Shown one piece after another: positions 1 to 4,513 of a stretch of 5,694 nt of DNA (positions within the stretch are counted from its first letter, which is position 1; each line of letters opens with the position of its first letter). The notes under the pieces were generated by a model that saw only the letters and a program-made list of their open reading frames with translations, had not been told where the DNA came from and did no database searches. The stretch comes from an uncultured archaeon (GTDB lineage Archaea; Halobacteriota; Methanosarcinia; Methanotrichales; Methanotrichaceae), in NCBI GenBank assembly GCA_902385025.1, contig CABMDX010000244.1, positions 1 through 5,694 on the forward strand, in the 5' to 3' direction. A program made the position numbers and the translations under genes.

Positions 1-7
1 AAACCAA

Positions 8-15
8 TTTTTTTT
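8..15 (+). terminator. Oligo-T tract, probable terminator of an upstream gene
   Basis: Eight consecutive T residues stand at the left edge, before any coding region. Archaeal RNA polymerase stops at oligo-T tracts with or without a hairpin, so this is probably the end of a + strand transcript entering from the left. The upstream gene is not visible, so the assignment is an inference. Confidence 0.35.
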
Positions 16-69
16 AGTCATTTCATTTAGGGATTTTTCGGCCTTCGAGTGGAGACCTCCCCTCTTCAA

Positions 70-81
70 GCTAGCGCTAGC
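70..81. repeat. Perfect 12-bp palindrome upstream of the DUF2284 promoter
   Basis: GCTAGCGCTAGC equals its own reverse complement. It ends 6 bp before an (AT)n TATA box, where the BRE element or an activator/repressor site would lie in an archaeal promoter. It may be an operator for a homodimeric regulator, but no regulator can be named. A chance palindrome is possible. Confidence 0.4.
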
Positions 82-87
82 ACCAAC

Positions 88-98
88 ATATATATATT
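88..98 (+). promoter_or_regulatory. TATA box for the DUF2284 gene
   Basis: An ATATATATATT run is centred near 93. Archaeal initiation usually lies 25-27 bp downstream of the TATA centre, which puts the transcript start near 118-120, right at the two candidate ATG codons (115 and 121). The mRNA is therefore probably leaderless or nearly so. No Shine-Dalgarno sequence is seen, which agrees. Confidence 0.5.
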
Positions 99-114
99 TT
101 GCAGCACATAAGAA

Positions 115-720
115 ATGATTATGCCCAAAGACCTCGATAGTCTCCTATCAGAGATGAAGAGCATCCATAGCGACCTTATCCCGATCTCTCCAGAAATAAT
201 TGTAGTAGCCGAATGGGTGCGGCTGAAATGCAGGTACGGCTGCAATTCTTATGGAACGCGACTCTGCTGCCCCCCTTATACTCCGACTCCGCAGGAGACC
301 AGGGCCATCCTTTCTGAGTTCCGGCATGCAGTCCTGGCGAGATTTGAGATCAAGTCTGAGCAGAAGATGCAGCCCAAAAACCCAAGCAAGGCTCTTGGCA
401 ACTCGGTGATCAAGATTCACAAGACCATTGCAGAACTCGAAAAGACCGCCTTCCTGGCCGGGTACTACAAGGCATTCGCCATGAGCGGCATGCCCTGCTC
501 CCTATGCGAAACCTGCGTTATCGAGGAGATGCACAGGAAAGATCAGGCGATCTTCGATCTGGATAGCGCAAAATGCAGACATAAGGAGATCATGCGTCCC
601 TCCATGGAGGCCTGCGGAATAGATGTCTTCAAGACCCTGCAAAACGCGGGATATAAGTCGCACGTTCTTGGCGATTGCTCGGAGAGAGTTGAGGTCTCTG
701 GCCTCGTGCTGCTGGATTAA
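115..720 (+). CDS. DUF2284 family Cys-rich putative metal-binding protein
   Basis: The 201-aa product carries the cysteine pattern of the DUF2284 family (predicted metal-binding proteins common in methanogens and clostridia). C39 and C43 are followed by C51-C52 in a CCPPYTPTPQETR block. A second cluster is C128/C131/C134 (CSLCETC), then C154 and C167 in the RPSMEACGIDVF segment, and C188 near the end. Ten cysteines in a soluble protein without signal peptide or membrane helix suggest Fe-S or zinc binding in the cytoplasm. The reaction is unknown for the family. Length is normal and the frame is intact. The TATA box at 88-98 argues for a leaderless mRNA. ATG 115 (MIMPK) and ATG 121 (MPKDL) are both possible starts, and TATA spacing slightly favours 121. 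The next gene begins 42 bp downstream with its own weak TATA-like element, so a shared transcript is possible but not certain. Confidence 0.85.
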   Translation: MIMPKDLDSLLSEMKSIHSDLIPISPEIIVVAEWVRLKCRYGCNSYGTRLCCPPYTPTPQETRAILSEFRHAVLARFEIKSEQKMQPKNPSKALGNSVIKIHKTIAELEKTAFLAGYYKAFAMSGMPCSLCETCVIEEMHRKDQAIFDLDSAKCRHKEIMRPSMEACGIDVFKTLQNAGYKSHVLGDCSERVEVSGLVLLD

Positions 721-733
721 TGCAACTAAGATC

Positions 734-740
734 TTATACC
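734..740 (+). promoter_or_regulatory. Possible TATA element before the SemiSWEET gene
   Basis: TTATACC lies about 26 bp upstream of ATG 763, the spacing expected for a leaderless archaeal transcript. No good Shine-Dalgarno sequence precedes the ATG (only AAGG at 754-757). The match to an archaeal TATA box is weak, and the gene could instead be read through from DUF2284. Confidence 0.3.
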
Positions 741-762
741 TGCAAGTTATTACCAAGGCCTG

Positions 763-1038
763 ATGCAATGGGAATTAGTGGGATCGGGTGCAGCCGTTCT
801 AACCATGTTCGGCTTCGTGCCCCAGATCCTCAAGATCCACCGTACAGAATCGGTGGCTGATGTCAGCCTTTTTATGCTTTTGCAGTTCTTTGTGGGAATC
901 TTTCTGTGGCTGCTCTATGGCATACACATTAAGGATAAGATACTCATCATCTCCAATGCAGTGTCTTTTTTGACACTCGTTGTGGCGATTGGATTATATC
1001 TCAAATACAGAAAAAATAAAGCCAAAGATTTGGCCTAA
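763..1038 (+). CDS. SemiSWEET-type PQ-loop small-sugar transporter
   Basis: The 91-aa protein has three predicted membrane helices (about residues 5-24, 36-54 and 60-82) and a short basic tail (KYRKNKAK), the single triple-helix bundle of SemiSWEET proteins. The PQ motif is at residues 20-21 (FGFVPQILKIHRTES), followed by the typical SVADVSL turn. W49 in LWLLYG and N65 in IISNAVSF match the Trp and Asn that line the substrate pocket in characterised bacterial SemiSWEETs. Family members act as dimers and allow facilitated diffusion of small sugars across the cytoplasmic membrane. The substrate here is unknown, and a sugar carrier is not an obvious need for a methanogen. The stop codon overlaps the AAGGT that probably serves as ribosome site for rlmH, so the two genes are likely coupled. 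The family call is strong from motifs and length. The transport role is by homology only. Confidence 0.85.
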   Translation: MQWELVGSGAAVLTMFGFVPQILKIHRTESVADVSLFMLLQFFVGIFLWLLYGIHIKDKILIISNAVSFLTLVVAIGLYLKYRKNKAKDLA

Positions 1039-1048
1039 GGTCCAGCCA

Positions 1049-1531
1049 ATGCACCTGAAAATCGTAGCCGTGGCAAAGCTCAAAGAAAAGCACTGGAAGG
1101 AGGCTGCCGCGGACTACATCCGCCGCATCGGGCCCTACGCCCGTCTTGAAATCCTGGAGATTGCCGAGGCCCGGCTGCCAGAGAAAGGCTCCGGGGCAGA
1201 AGAAAAAAAGGCCATGGCCCAGGAAGGCCGGGCCATTTTAGAGAGGCTTGTGGCCCACGACGGGCCGGTGATTGCTCTGGACAGGAAGGGAAAGGCATTC
1301 GACTCCCCGGAGCTGGCTGCCTGGTTGGAGGGTCAACTCTTGAAAGGAAGAAATGATATGGCTTTTGTGATAGGCGGCCCGGTGGGGCTTGCACCGGAGG
1401 TTTTGGCGCGCTCAGACCTGGTCCTCTCCTTCTCCAGGATGACCTTTCCCCACCAGTTGATGCGCGTAATTTTGCTTGAGCAGCTCTATCGCAGCCTGCG
1501 GATCATGCGCCGCGAGCCCTACCACAAATAA
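1049..1531 (+). CDS. rlmH: 23S rRNA (pseudouridine-1915-N3)-methyltransferase RlmH
   Basis: The 160-aa protein matches the RlmH (YbeA) family of SPOUT methyltransferases over its whole length. These use S-adenosylmethionine to methylate N3 of pseudouridine 1915 in helix 69 of 23S rRNA, on the assembled ribosome. Visible signatures are the N-terminal LKIVAVAKLK strand, VIALDRKGK (residues 74-82), the cofactor loop FVIGGPVG (106-113), the knot segment LSFSRMTFPHQLMRV (126-140), and the C-terminal PYHK expected at the active site. An in-frame ATG at 980 would add 23 residues read from within the SemiSWEET gene. ATG 1049 is preferred because it gives the standard family N-terminus and length and has AAGGT at 1037-1041, 7 nt upstream. 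The gene starts 10 bp after the SemiSWEET stop and converges with the prenyltransferase gene 4 bp beyond its own stop. RlmH is mainly bacterial and patchy in archaea, so ancient transfer is plausible, though base composition does not stand out. Confidence 0.93.
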   Translation: MHLKIVAVAKLKEKHWKEAAADYIRRIGPYARLEILEIAEARLPEKGSGAEEKKAMAQEGRAILERLVAHDGPVIALDRKGKAFDSPELAAWLEGQLLKGRNDMAFVIGGPVGLAPEVLARSDLVLSFSRMTFPHQLMRVILLEQLYRSLRIMRREPYHK

Positions 1532-1535
1532 AGGA

Positions 1536-2582
1536 TCATTTATACCAATCAAGGCTCTCGTCCACGTACCTTATGAATGATACGAAGAAGTCCTTTGCAT
1601 CCTGATTCATCTCCGTCATCGAGATCATCTTTTCCGCTTCCCTGGCATGCCCTCTTGAGATGGATTTGGCCAGATCGAGAGCGCCGCAATCCCTGATGAG
1701 CGCCTGCACGTATCCAATATCTTCCCCGGCAAGCATTCTGCCTTCTGCCATGATAGCAGCCAGCCGCTCTTCTCTTTCCAGGGCCAGGATCACATGCAGC
1801 GGCTTTTTCCTCTTGCCGATATCTCCGCAGGGAACTCTTCCATACTGCTCCTCTGAGGCAAAGGTGTCTATGATATCGTCCTGGATATCGAAGGCATATC
1901 CAATATGTCTGGCAGCTTCTTCGAGCAGCTTCAGGTCCCTATCTCCCGCCCCTGCCAGCAATGCGCCCGCGAGCATTGATGCCCTGAATAGGGATGCAGC
2001 CCTTCTGCTGGCCATGGTCTCCCATTCCTGCTGCTTAGGATTTGTATATTCAAAGAGCATATCGAGAATCTGGCTCTCGTTCACATCCTTGAACTCTGAA
2101 GACAGGATGCTGGCAGCTTTTGAGAGCCTGTCCGGGTCAAAGCCAGAGGCCAGGACGCCTTTAATGGCAAGTGCATAAAGGATATTTCCTGCAAACATTG
2201 CTGTGCCAAGGCCAAAATTCTCGCTAAAGCCTTCTGAGAAGGATCTGTGGAGCGTCTTGCCGCCTCTTCTCTCTTCCTCTGCATCAACGATGTCGTCATG
2301 GATGAGGATACTGTGCCGATATAGCTCGATTGCAGAGCATACTCCCAGGATTCTGCTATCAATGCCATTATCAATTCTATCTGCATAGCCTTTGTAGACG
2401 ATCAGCGTGCTGCAGGCTGCCAGCCTCCTGCCGCTCCTCTGCACGAATTCCATGGTGGCTCTGTAGACCTCTCCCAGAAATGGATGGTATTTCTGCCCAT
2501 CTTCGAGCAGCTTTTGCAGCTGCTCATCGAGGTCGGCCTCTATGAGCTTGCCATAATTGTCGAGCAACTCTGTATAGTCCAT
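1536..2582 (-). CDS. Trans-polyprenyl diphosphate synthase (IspA/IdsA family)
   Basis: The 348-aa protein is a complete class I trans-prenyltransferase. It condenses isopentenyl diphosphate with allylic diphosphates in Mg2+-dependent head-to-tail steps, in archaea mainly to feed lipid synthesis. The first Asp-rich motif is D96-D97-I-V-D100 in LIHDDIVDAEEERRGGKTLH, with the RR pair at 105-106. The second is D235-D236-I-I-D239 in AFDIQDDIID, followed by GDIGKRKKPL (253-262). The usual GGKRLRP substrate loop is SGRRLAA (50-56), and the usual Lys-Thr before the ALF-like helix is Arg-Ala (R194-A195 in SRRAASLF). The residue five before the first motif is Ser91. FPP synthases and archaeal type I GGPP synthases carry an aromatic residue there, so the product may be C20 or longer. 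The start has GGGAG (minus strand) 9 nt upstream. The gene converges with rlmH and diverges from the exported protein at 2752. Family certain, chain length uncertain. Confidence 0.92.
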   Translation of the reverse strand: MDYTELLDNYGKLIEADLDEQLQKLLEDGQKYHPFLGEVYRATMEFVQRSGRRLAACSTLIVYKGYADRIDNGIDSRILGVCSAIELYRHSILIHDDIVDAEEERRGGKTLHRSFSEGFSENFGLGTAMFAGNILYALAIKGVLASGFDPDRLSKAASILSSEFKDVNESQILDMLFEYTNPKQQEWETMASRRAASLFRASMLAGALLAGAGDRDLKLLEEAARHIGYAFDIQDDIIDTFASEEQYGRVPCGDIGKRKKPLHVILALEREERLAAIMAEGRMLAGEDIGYVQALIRDCGALDLAKSISRGHAREAEKMISMTEMNQDAKDFFVSFIRYVDESLDWYK

Positions 2583-2591
2583 TCCGCATTT

Positions 2592-2596
2592 CTCCC
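2592..2596 (-). promoter_or_regulatory. Shine-Dalgarno site of the prenyltransferase gene
   Basis: On the minus strand GGGAG ends 9 nt before ATG 2580-2582. It supports that start over the out-of-frame ATG at 2587-2589. No convincing TATA box for this gene was found in the 169-bp divergent region 2583-2751. Confidence 0.5.
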
Positions 2597-2751
2597 TTTT
2601 GCTTTGAGATGACTTTGCAGTCTATGCAATTAATGATGATATGCTATTCAACTTGCGGTTAGAATAGATCTTATGGCCAATGGAAGGAGCAGCCATCATA
2701 ATCAGAAATTTGATGTAGGAAGAAGCTCTTCATCATGGCATAAGGCGTGAG

Positions 2752-3204
2752 ATGCCGGGGGCGTGGTCGATGAAAATCAGGGGCTCGATCTTTAGGGGGA
2801 CTGGAATAGTCTTATGTCTTATAATTCTCCTGCTGCTATTCAATTTTCAGGCTTATGCTGCACAGACAAAGACGGCATATACCAGGGATGGAATTAATTT
2901 CGTGAGCAAGGAGCGAATGGAGGAAAATATAAGATACGAATACGCAAAGCCTGGCGAATACAGGGAAGTGCAGGTCCCTCTGGATACAGTAGTCGTAAGT
3001 GCATCAGTCATTCCGGAAATTGCTGCAAGCCAGGATTTGCAGGAGAACTCGACCAACGATTCGGAGGCTCCCAGGGCTGCACTCCCGTCCACGCCGGAAA
3101 AAGCGGCGAAGTATCCTTATGCCACTCTCGGCATTGGGCTGTTGCTGATTGGCGGCATAGTCGTCTTTATTGCATTGAGTATTCGTGGGCGCGGAAGATA
3201 CTGA
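2752..3204 (+). CDS. Exported, C-terminally membrane-anchored protein of unknown function
   Basis: The 150-aa product is not recognised as a known family. It has a basic N-terminus, a long hydrophobic core (about residues 18-33) and a Sec-type cleavage site after AYA (34-36). A polar region (37-120) contains charged EYAKPGEYREVQVPL and a low-complexity Ser/Pro/Ala/Glu linker. A single membrane helix (123-144) is followed by the basic tail RGRGRY. Topology is therefore a small outside domain tethered by its C-terminus. Two N-glycosylation sequons are present (N99-S-T and N102-D-S), usable by archaeal oligosaccharyltransferase if the region is outside. There is no cysteine after the signal peptide. 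ATG 2752 gives the longest form. ATG 2770 (MKIRGS) gives a more usual signal-peptide N-region, and neither has a clear ribosome site. The gene stands alone between a divergent prenyltransferase and a separately promoted orphan. Confidence 0.65.
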   Translation: MPGAWSMKIRGSIFRGTGIVLCLIILLLLFNFQAYAAQTKTAYTRDGINFVSKERMEENIRYEYAKPGEYREVQVPLDTVVVSASVIPEIAASQDLQENSTNDSEAPRAALPSTPEKAAKYPYATLGIGLLLIGGIVVFIALSIRGRGRY

Positions 3205-3274
3205 AAGAGAAAAGGTGGATTTTCAGCCGATTGACTGCATCCAGGATCATTGGCCTGCCACTCGACCGGTGATC

Positions 3275-3281
3275 TATAAAA
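3275..3281 (+). promoter_or_regulatory. TATA box upstream of the 187-aa orphan
   Basis: TATAAAA is a strong archaeal TATA box and predicts initiation near 3304, giving a leader of about 58 nt before ATG 3362. It is framed by ACCGG (3265-3269) and CCGGT (3284-3288), which are inverted copies. A second, weaker TTTTATC at 3322-3328 predicts initiation near 3351, almost at the start codon, so two start sites are possible. Confidence 0.45.
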
Positions 3282-3345
3282 TCCCGGTATCTCTCTTCTC
3301 TTTCTGAGCAATTCCAGGCGCTTTTATCGAAAAGATTAATGACAT

Positions 3346-3360
3346 AATAGTAATACTATT
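3346..3360. repeat. Perfect 15-bp palindrome touching the start codon of the 187-aa orphan
   Basis: AATAGTA and TACTATT are exact inverted copies around a single central A. The element ends 1 nt before ATG 3362. A dimeric repressor bound here would block transcription initiating from the TTTTATC element at 3322-3328. In RNA the loop would be too small for the full stem, so a DNA operator is the better reading. This is an inference, and AT-rich palindromes also arise by chance. Confidence 0.45.
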
Positions 3361-3361
3361 C

Positions 3362-3925
3362 ATGCCAATGCTAGACATCAGAACGCTATCCGAAAGCCAG
3401 CTTTATGTGGAAAGTGACCGCTGGCAGTGCAACTTTGGCCATGGTGAGCCGGTCAAGCTCGGGCTGGTCCTGGAGGCTGTGGACACGGGTGACGGCGATG
3501 GCAATGGATATTCATATGTAATCGATGCCAGCCTCATTCCCCAACCGGAATCCATGGACAGAGAGATACTGCAGGAGGCGATTGAGGAGGGAAGAGAGAC
3601 CGTCGAGGAGCAGATTCGCTACGCCTACGAGTGCTACGGAGGCGTGAGCGTGAACATCGATGCCGTCCAGCCGGCTAAGGCCTCCTGCGGCTTCTCCAGC
3701 TTCGTGGCAGAGAGCAATATTCGCACCAGAATTGCAGGCACAGGCGAGGAGATGGAGACCCGCCACTTCCAGGATCTCGAGGAGGCCATCTGCTTTGCTC
3801 GCGACTTTTACGCAGTCTATGCCCCGGTCATCTTCGGCTTCATCGATATGGTGCTCGATCACCCTCAAAGAGCAGGAGGGACGGGATGGGACAAGATCAG
3901 GCAAATGGCAAAAAAGGCAAATTGA
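3362..3925 (+). CDS. Conserved-looking hypothetical protein, 187 aa, soluble
   Basis: I do not recognise this family. The product is acidic and soluble, with no signal peptide or membrane helix. It reads as mixed alpha/beta: an N-terminal part with C23 in DRWQCNFGHGEP and a strand-like VKLGLVLEAV, then a Gly/Asp loop DTGDGDGNGYSYVIDASL (41-58). Next come a charged helix (about 64-90, DREILQEAIEEGRETVEEQI) and a C-terminal part with helices around 137-152 and 174-185. The four cysteines (C23, C91, C109, C144) are scattered and form no CxxC pair. Steady codon use and absence of a better frame support coding. ATG 3362 and ATG 3368 (MLDIR) are both possible; no Shine-Dalgarno site is seen, which fits a leaderless or short-leader mRNA. 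The GDGDGNG loop is reminiscent of Ca2+-binding loops but is not a clear EF-hand. No neighbour hints at its job. Confidence 0.7.
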   Translation: MPMLDIRTLSESQLYVESDRWQCNFGHGEPVKLGLVLEAVDTGDGDGNGYSYVIDASLIPQPESMDREILQEAIEEGRETVEEQIRYAYECYGGVSVNIDAVQPAKASCGFSSFVAESNIRTRIAGTGEEMETRHFQDLEEAICFARDFYAVYAPVIFGFIDMVLDHPQRAGGTGWDKIRQMAKKAN

Positions 3926-3965
3926 GGGCGCAGGCTGTTAATAGATGTGGCAGCGTACTACAATC

Positions 3966-3972
3966 TTATATA
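3966..3972 (+). promoter_or_regulatory. TATA box of the SHOCT gene
   Basis: TTATATA in CTTATATACG is a good archaeal TATA box centred at 3969. It predicts initiation near 3995, about 63 nt before the start codon. A small palindrome, ACGTT-A-AACGT (3972-3982), sits between the TATA box and the predicted start, a usual repressor position. This promoter makes the SHOCT gene a separate transcription unit from the gene ending at 3925. Confidence 0.6.
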
Positions 3973-3994
3973 CGTTAAACGTCGAATATAGTAT

Positions 3995-4036
3995 GGTCGG
4001 AAGCCGACTTAAGCCAAATTTGAACCACTTCCGGCC
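3995..4036 (+). promoter_or_regulatory. 5' leader with two mutually exclusive hairpins
   Basis: GGTCGGAAG (3995-4003) can pair with CTTCCGGCC (4028-4036) over nine pairs with one G-U, closing a 24-nt loop. The same left arm can instead form GTCGG-AAG-CCGAC (3996-4008), a five-pair stem with a three-base loop. Both cannot form at once. The predicted transcript start (near 3995) falls on the left arm, so the longer hairpin would cap the mRNA 5' end, 6 nt before the Shine-Dalgarno site. It may affect stability or translation. No known riboswitch class is recognised. Confidence 0.35.
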
Positions 4037-4042
4037 AGAGCC

Positions 4043-4049
4043 GAGGTGA
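4043..4049 (+). promoter_or_regulatory. Shine-Dalgarno site that fixes the SHOCT gene start
   Basis: GAGGTGA closely matches the complement of the archaeal 16S rRNA 3' end and lies 8 nt before ATG 4058. An in-frame GTG at 4046 is part of this site and therefore cannot be the start. Confidence 0.75.
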
Positions 4050-4057
4050 CGTTTACA

Positions 4058-4420
4058 ATGCCGTACTTTCATATGATGGACTGGTTCCCTTTCATGGGAT
4101 TTGGGACAGGGATGATATTCGTCTGGCTGGTATCCCTGGCCATAGCCTACCTTGTGTACAAAGATGCGGAAAAGAGAGGCATGAATGGGCTTCTGTGGGG
4201 CTTGCCAATCCTGATACCATGGATAGGCGTGCTCTTCCTGGTACTGTATCTGATCATGCGTGATTCGGGGCATCGCGCTGCTGGCGCAGAAGCAAGCTTG
4301 CCCGCCAGGATGACTGCCGGAGAGATTCTGGATGAGAGGTATGCAAAAGGAGAGCTGACGCGTGAGATATACCTGCAGATGAAAGGCGACCTTAACGCGG
4401 CCACAGCGGCCTCCAATTAG
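4058..4420 (+). CDS. Two-helix membrane protein with C-terminal SHOCT domain
   Basis: The 120-aa product has two predicted membrane helices, about residues 17-34 and 46-67, joined by a short charged loop VYKDAEKRGMNG (33-44) of a type common in small archaeal membrane proteins. A flexible Ala-rich linker (71-85) leads to a SHOCT domain (about 88-112: AGEILDERYAKGELTREIY and onward). SHOCT is a short helical module found at protein ends and thought to mediate oligomerisation or binding. Its LxxRYAxGEIxxEEYxxxK consensus is well kept here. Both ends are probably cytoplasmic by the positive-inside rule. The N-terminus is aromatic and Met-rich (MPYFHMMDWFPFMGFG), which could line a membrane surface or bind metal, though this is speculative. 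The start is fixed by GAGGTGA at 4043-4049. The gene has its own promoter and an oligo-T tract 4 bp after its stop. Cellular role unknown. Confidence 0.82.
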   Translation: MPYFHMMDWFPFMGFGTGMIFVWLVSLAIAYLVYKDAEKRGMNGLLWGLPILIPWIGVLFLVLYLIMRDSGHRAAGAEASLPARMTAGEILDERYAKGELTREIYLQMKGDLNAATAASN

Positions 4421-4424
4421 CACC

Positions 4425-4430
4425 TTTTTT
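4425..4430 (+). terminator. Oligo-T terminator of the SHOCT gene
   Basis: Six T residues begin 4 bp after the stop codon at 4420, as expected for an archaeal intrinsic terminator. A short inverted repeat, AGTCT-TGATC-AGACT (4434-4448), follows and is not needed for the call. Confidence 0.5.
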
Positions 4431-4455
4431 CATAGTCTTGATCAGACTCAAAATG

Positions 4456-4489
4456 GACGCTGCCTTTATCCTTTCTTCAGGACAGCGTC
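4456..4489. terminator. Hairpin between convergent genes, possible bidirectional terminator
   Basis: GACGCTG (4456-4462) and CAGCGTC (4483-4489) form a perfect seven-pair stem. It is extended by CCT/AGG (4463-4465 with 4479-4481) past a bulged A, with a 13-nt loop. It lies between the stop codons of the SHOCT gene and the convergent RHH gene (4514), and AAAA runs on either side give short U tracts for minus-strand transcripts. It could be a terminator or a 3' end stabiliser. Confidence 0.4.
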
Positions 4490-4513
4490 AAAACCGGGAG
4501 GGTCATAGAATGC

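Noticed and set aside
960..976. GTGTC-T(n)-GACAC inverted repeat inside the SemiSWEET gene
   Set aside because: It lies within a well-supported coding region encoding membrane helix 3, and five-base arms are expected by chance.
980..1048. Upstream in-frame extension of rlmH from ATG 980
   Set aside because: It overlaps the SemiSWEET gene, adds 23 residues absent from the RlmH family, and a ribosome site supports ATG 1049.
3201..3226. CTGAAA/TTTCAG stem-loop at the stop of the exported protein gene
   Set aside because: Only six pairs, A/T-rich, with a 14-nt loop and no following T tract. Too weak to call a terminator.
3512..3904. 130-codon minus-strand open frame opposite the 187-aa orphan
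   Set aside because: A Leu-rich product with no start signals. The + strand frame has promoter elements and a balanced composition.
4046..4057. GTG start for the SHOCT protein
   Set aside because: The GTG is part of the Shine-Dalgarno sequence GAGGTGA serving ATG 4058.
3938..4423. 161-codon minus-strand open frame opposite the SHOCT gene
   Set aside because: It lies antisense to a gene with a clear promoter, ribosome site, membrane helices and SHOCT domain. Its own product (His-, Cys- and Arg-rich, no motif) reads as a shadow.
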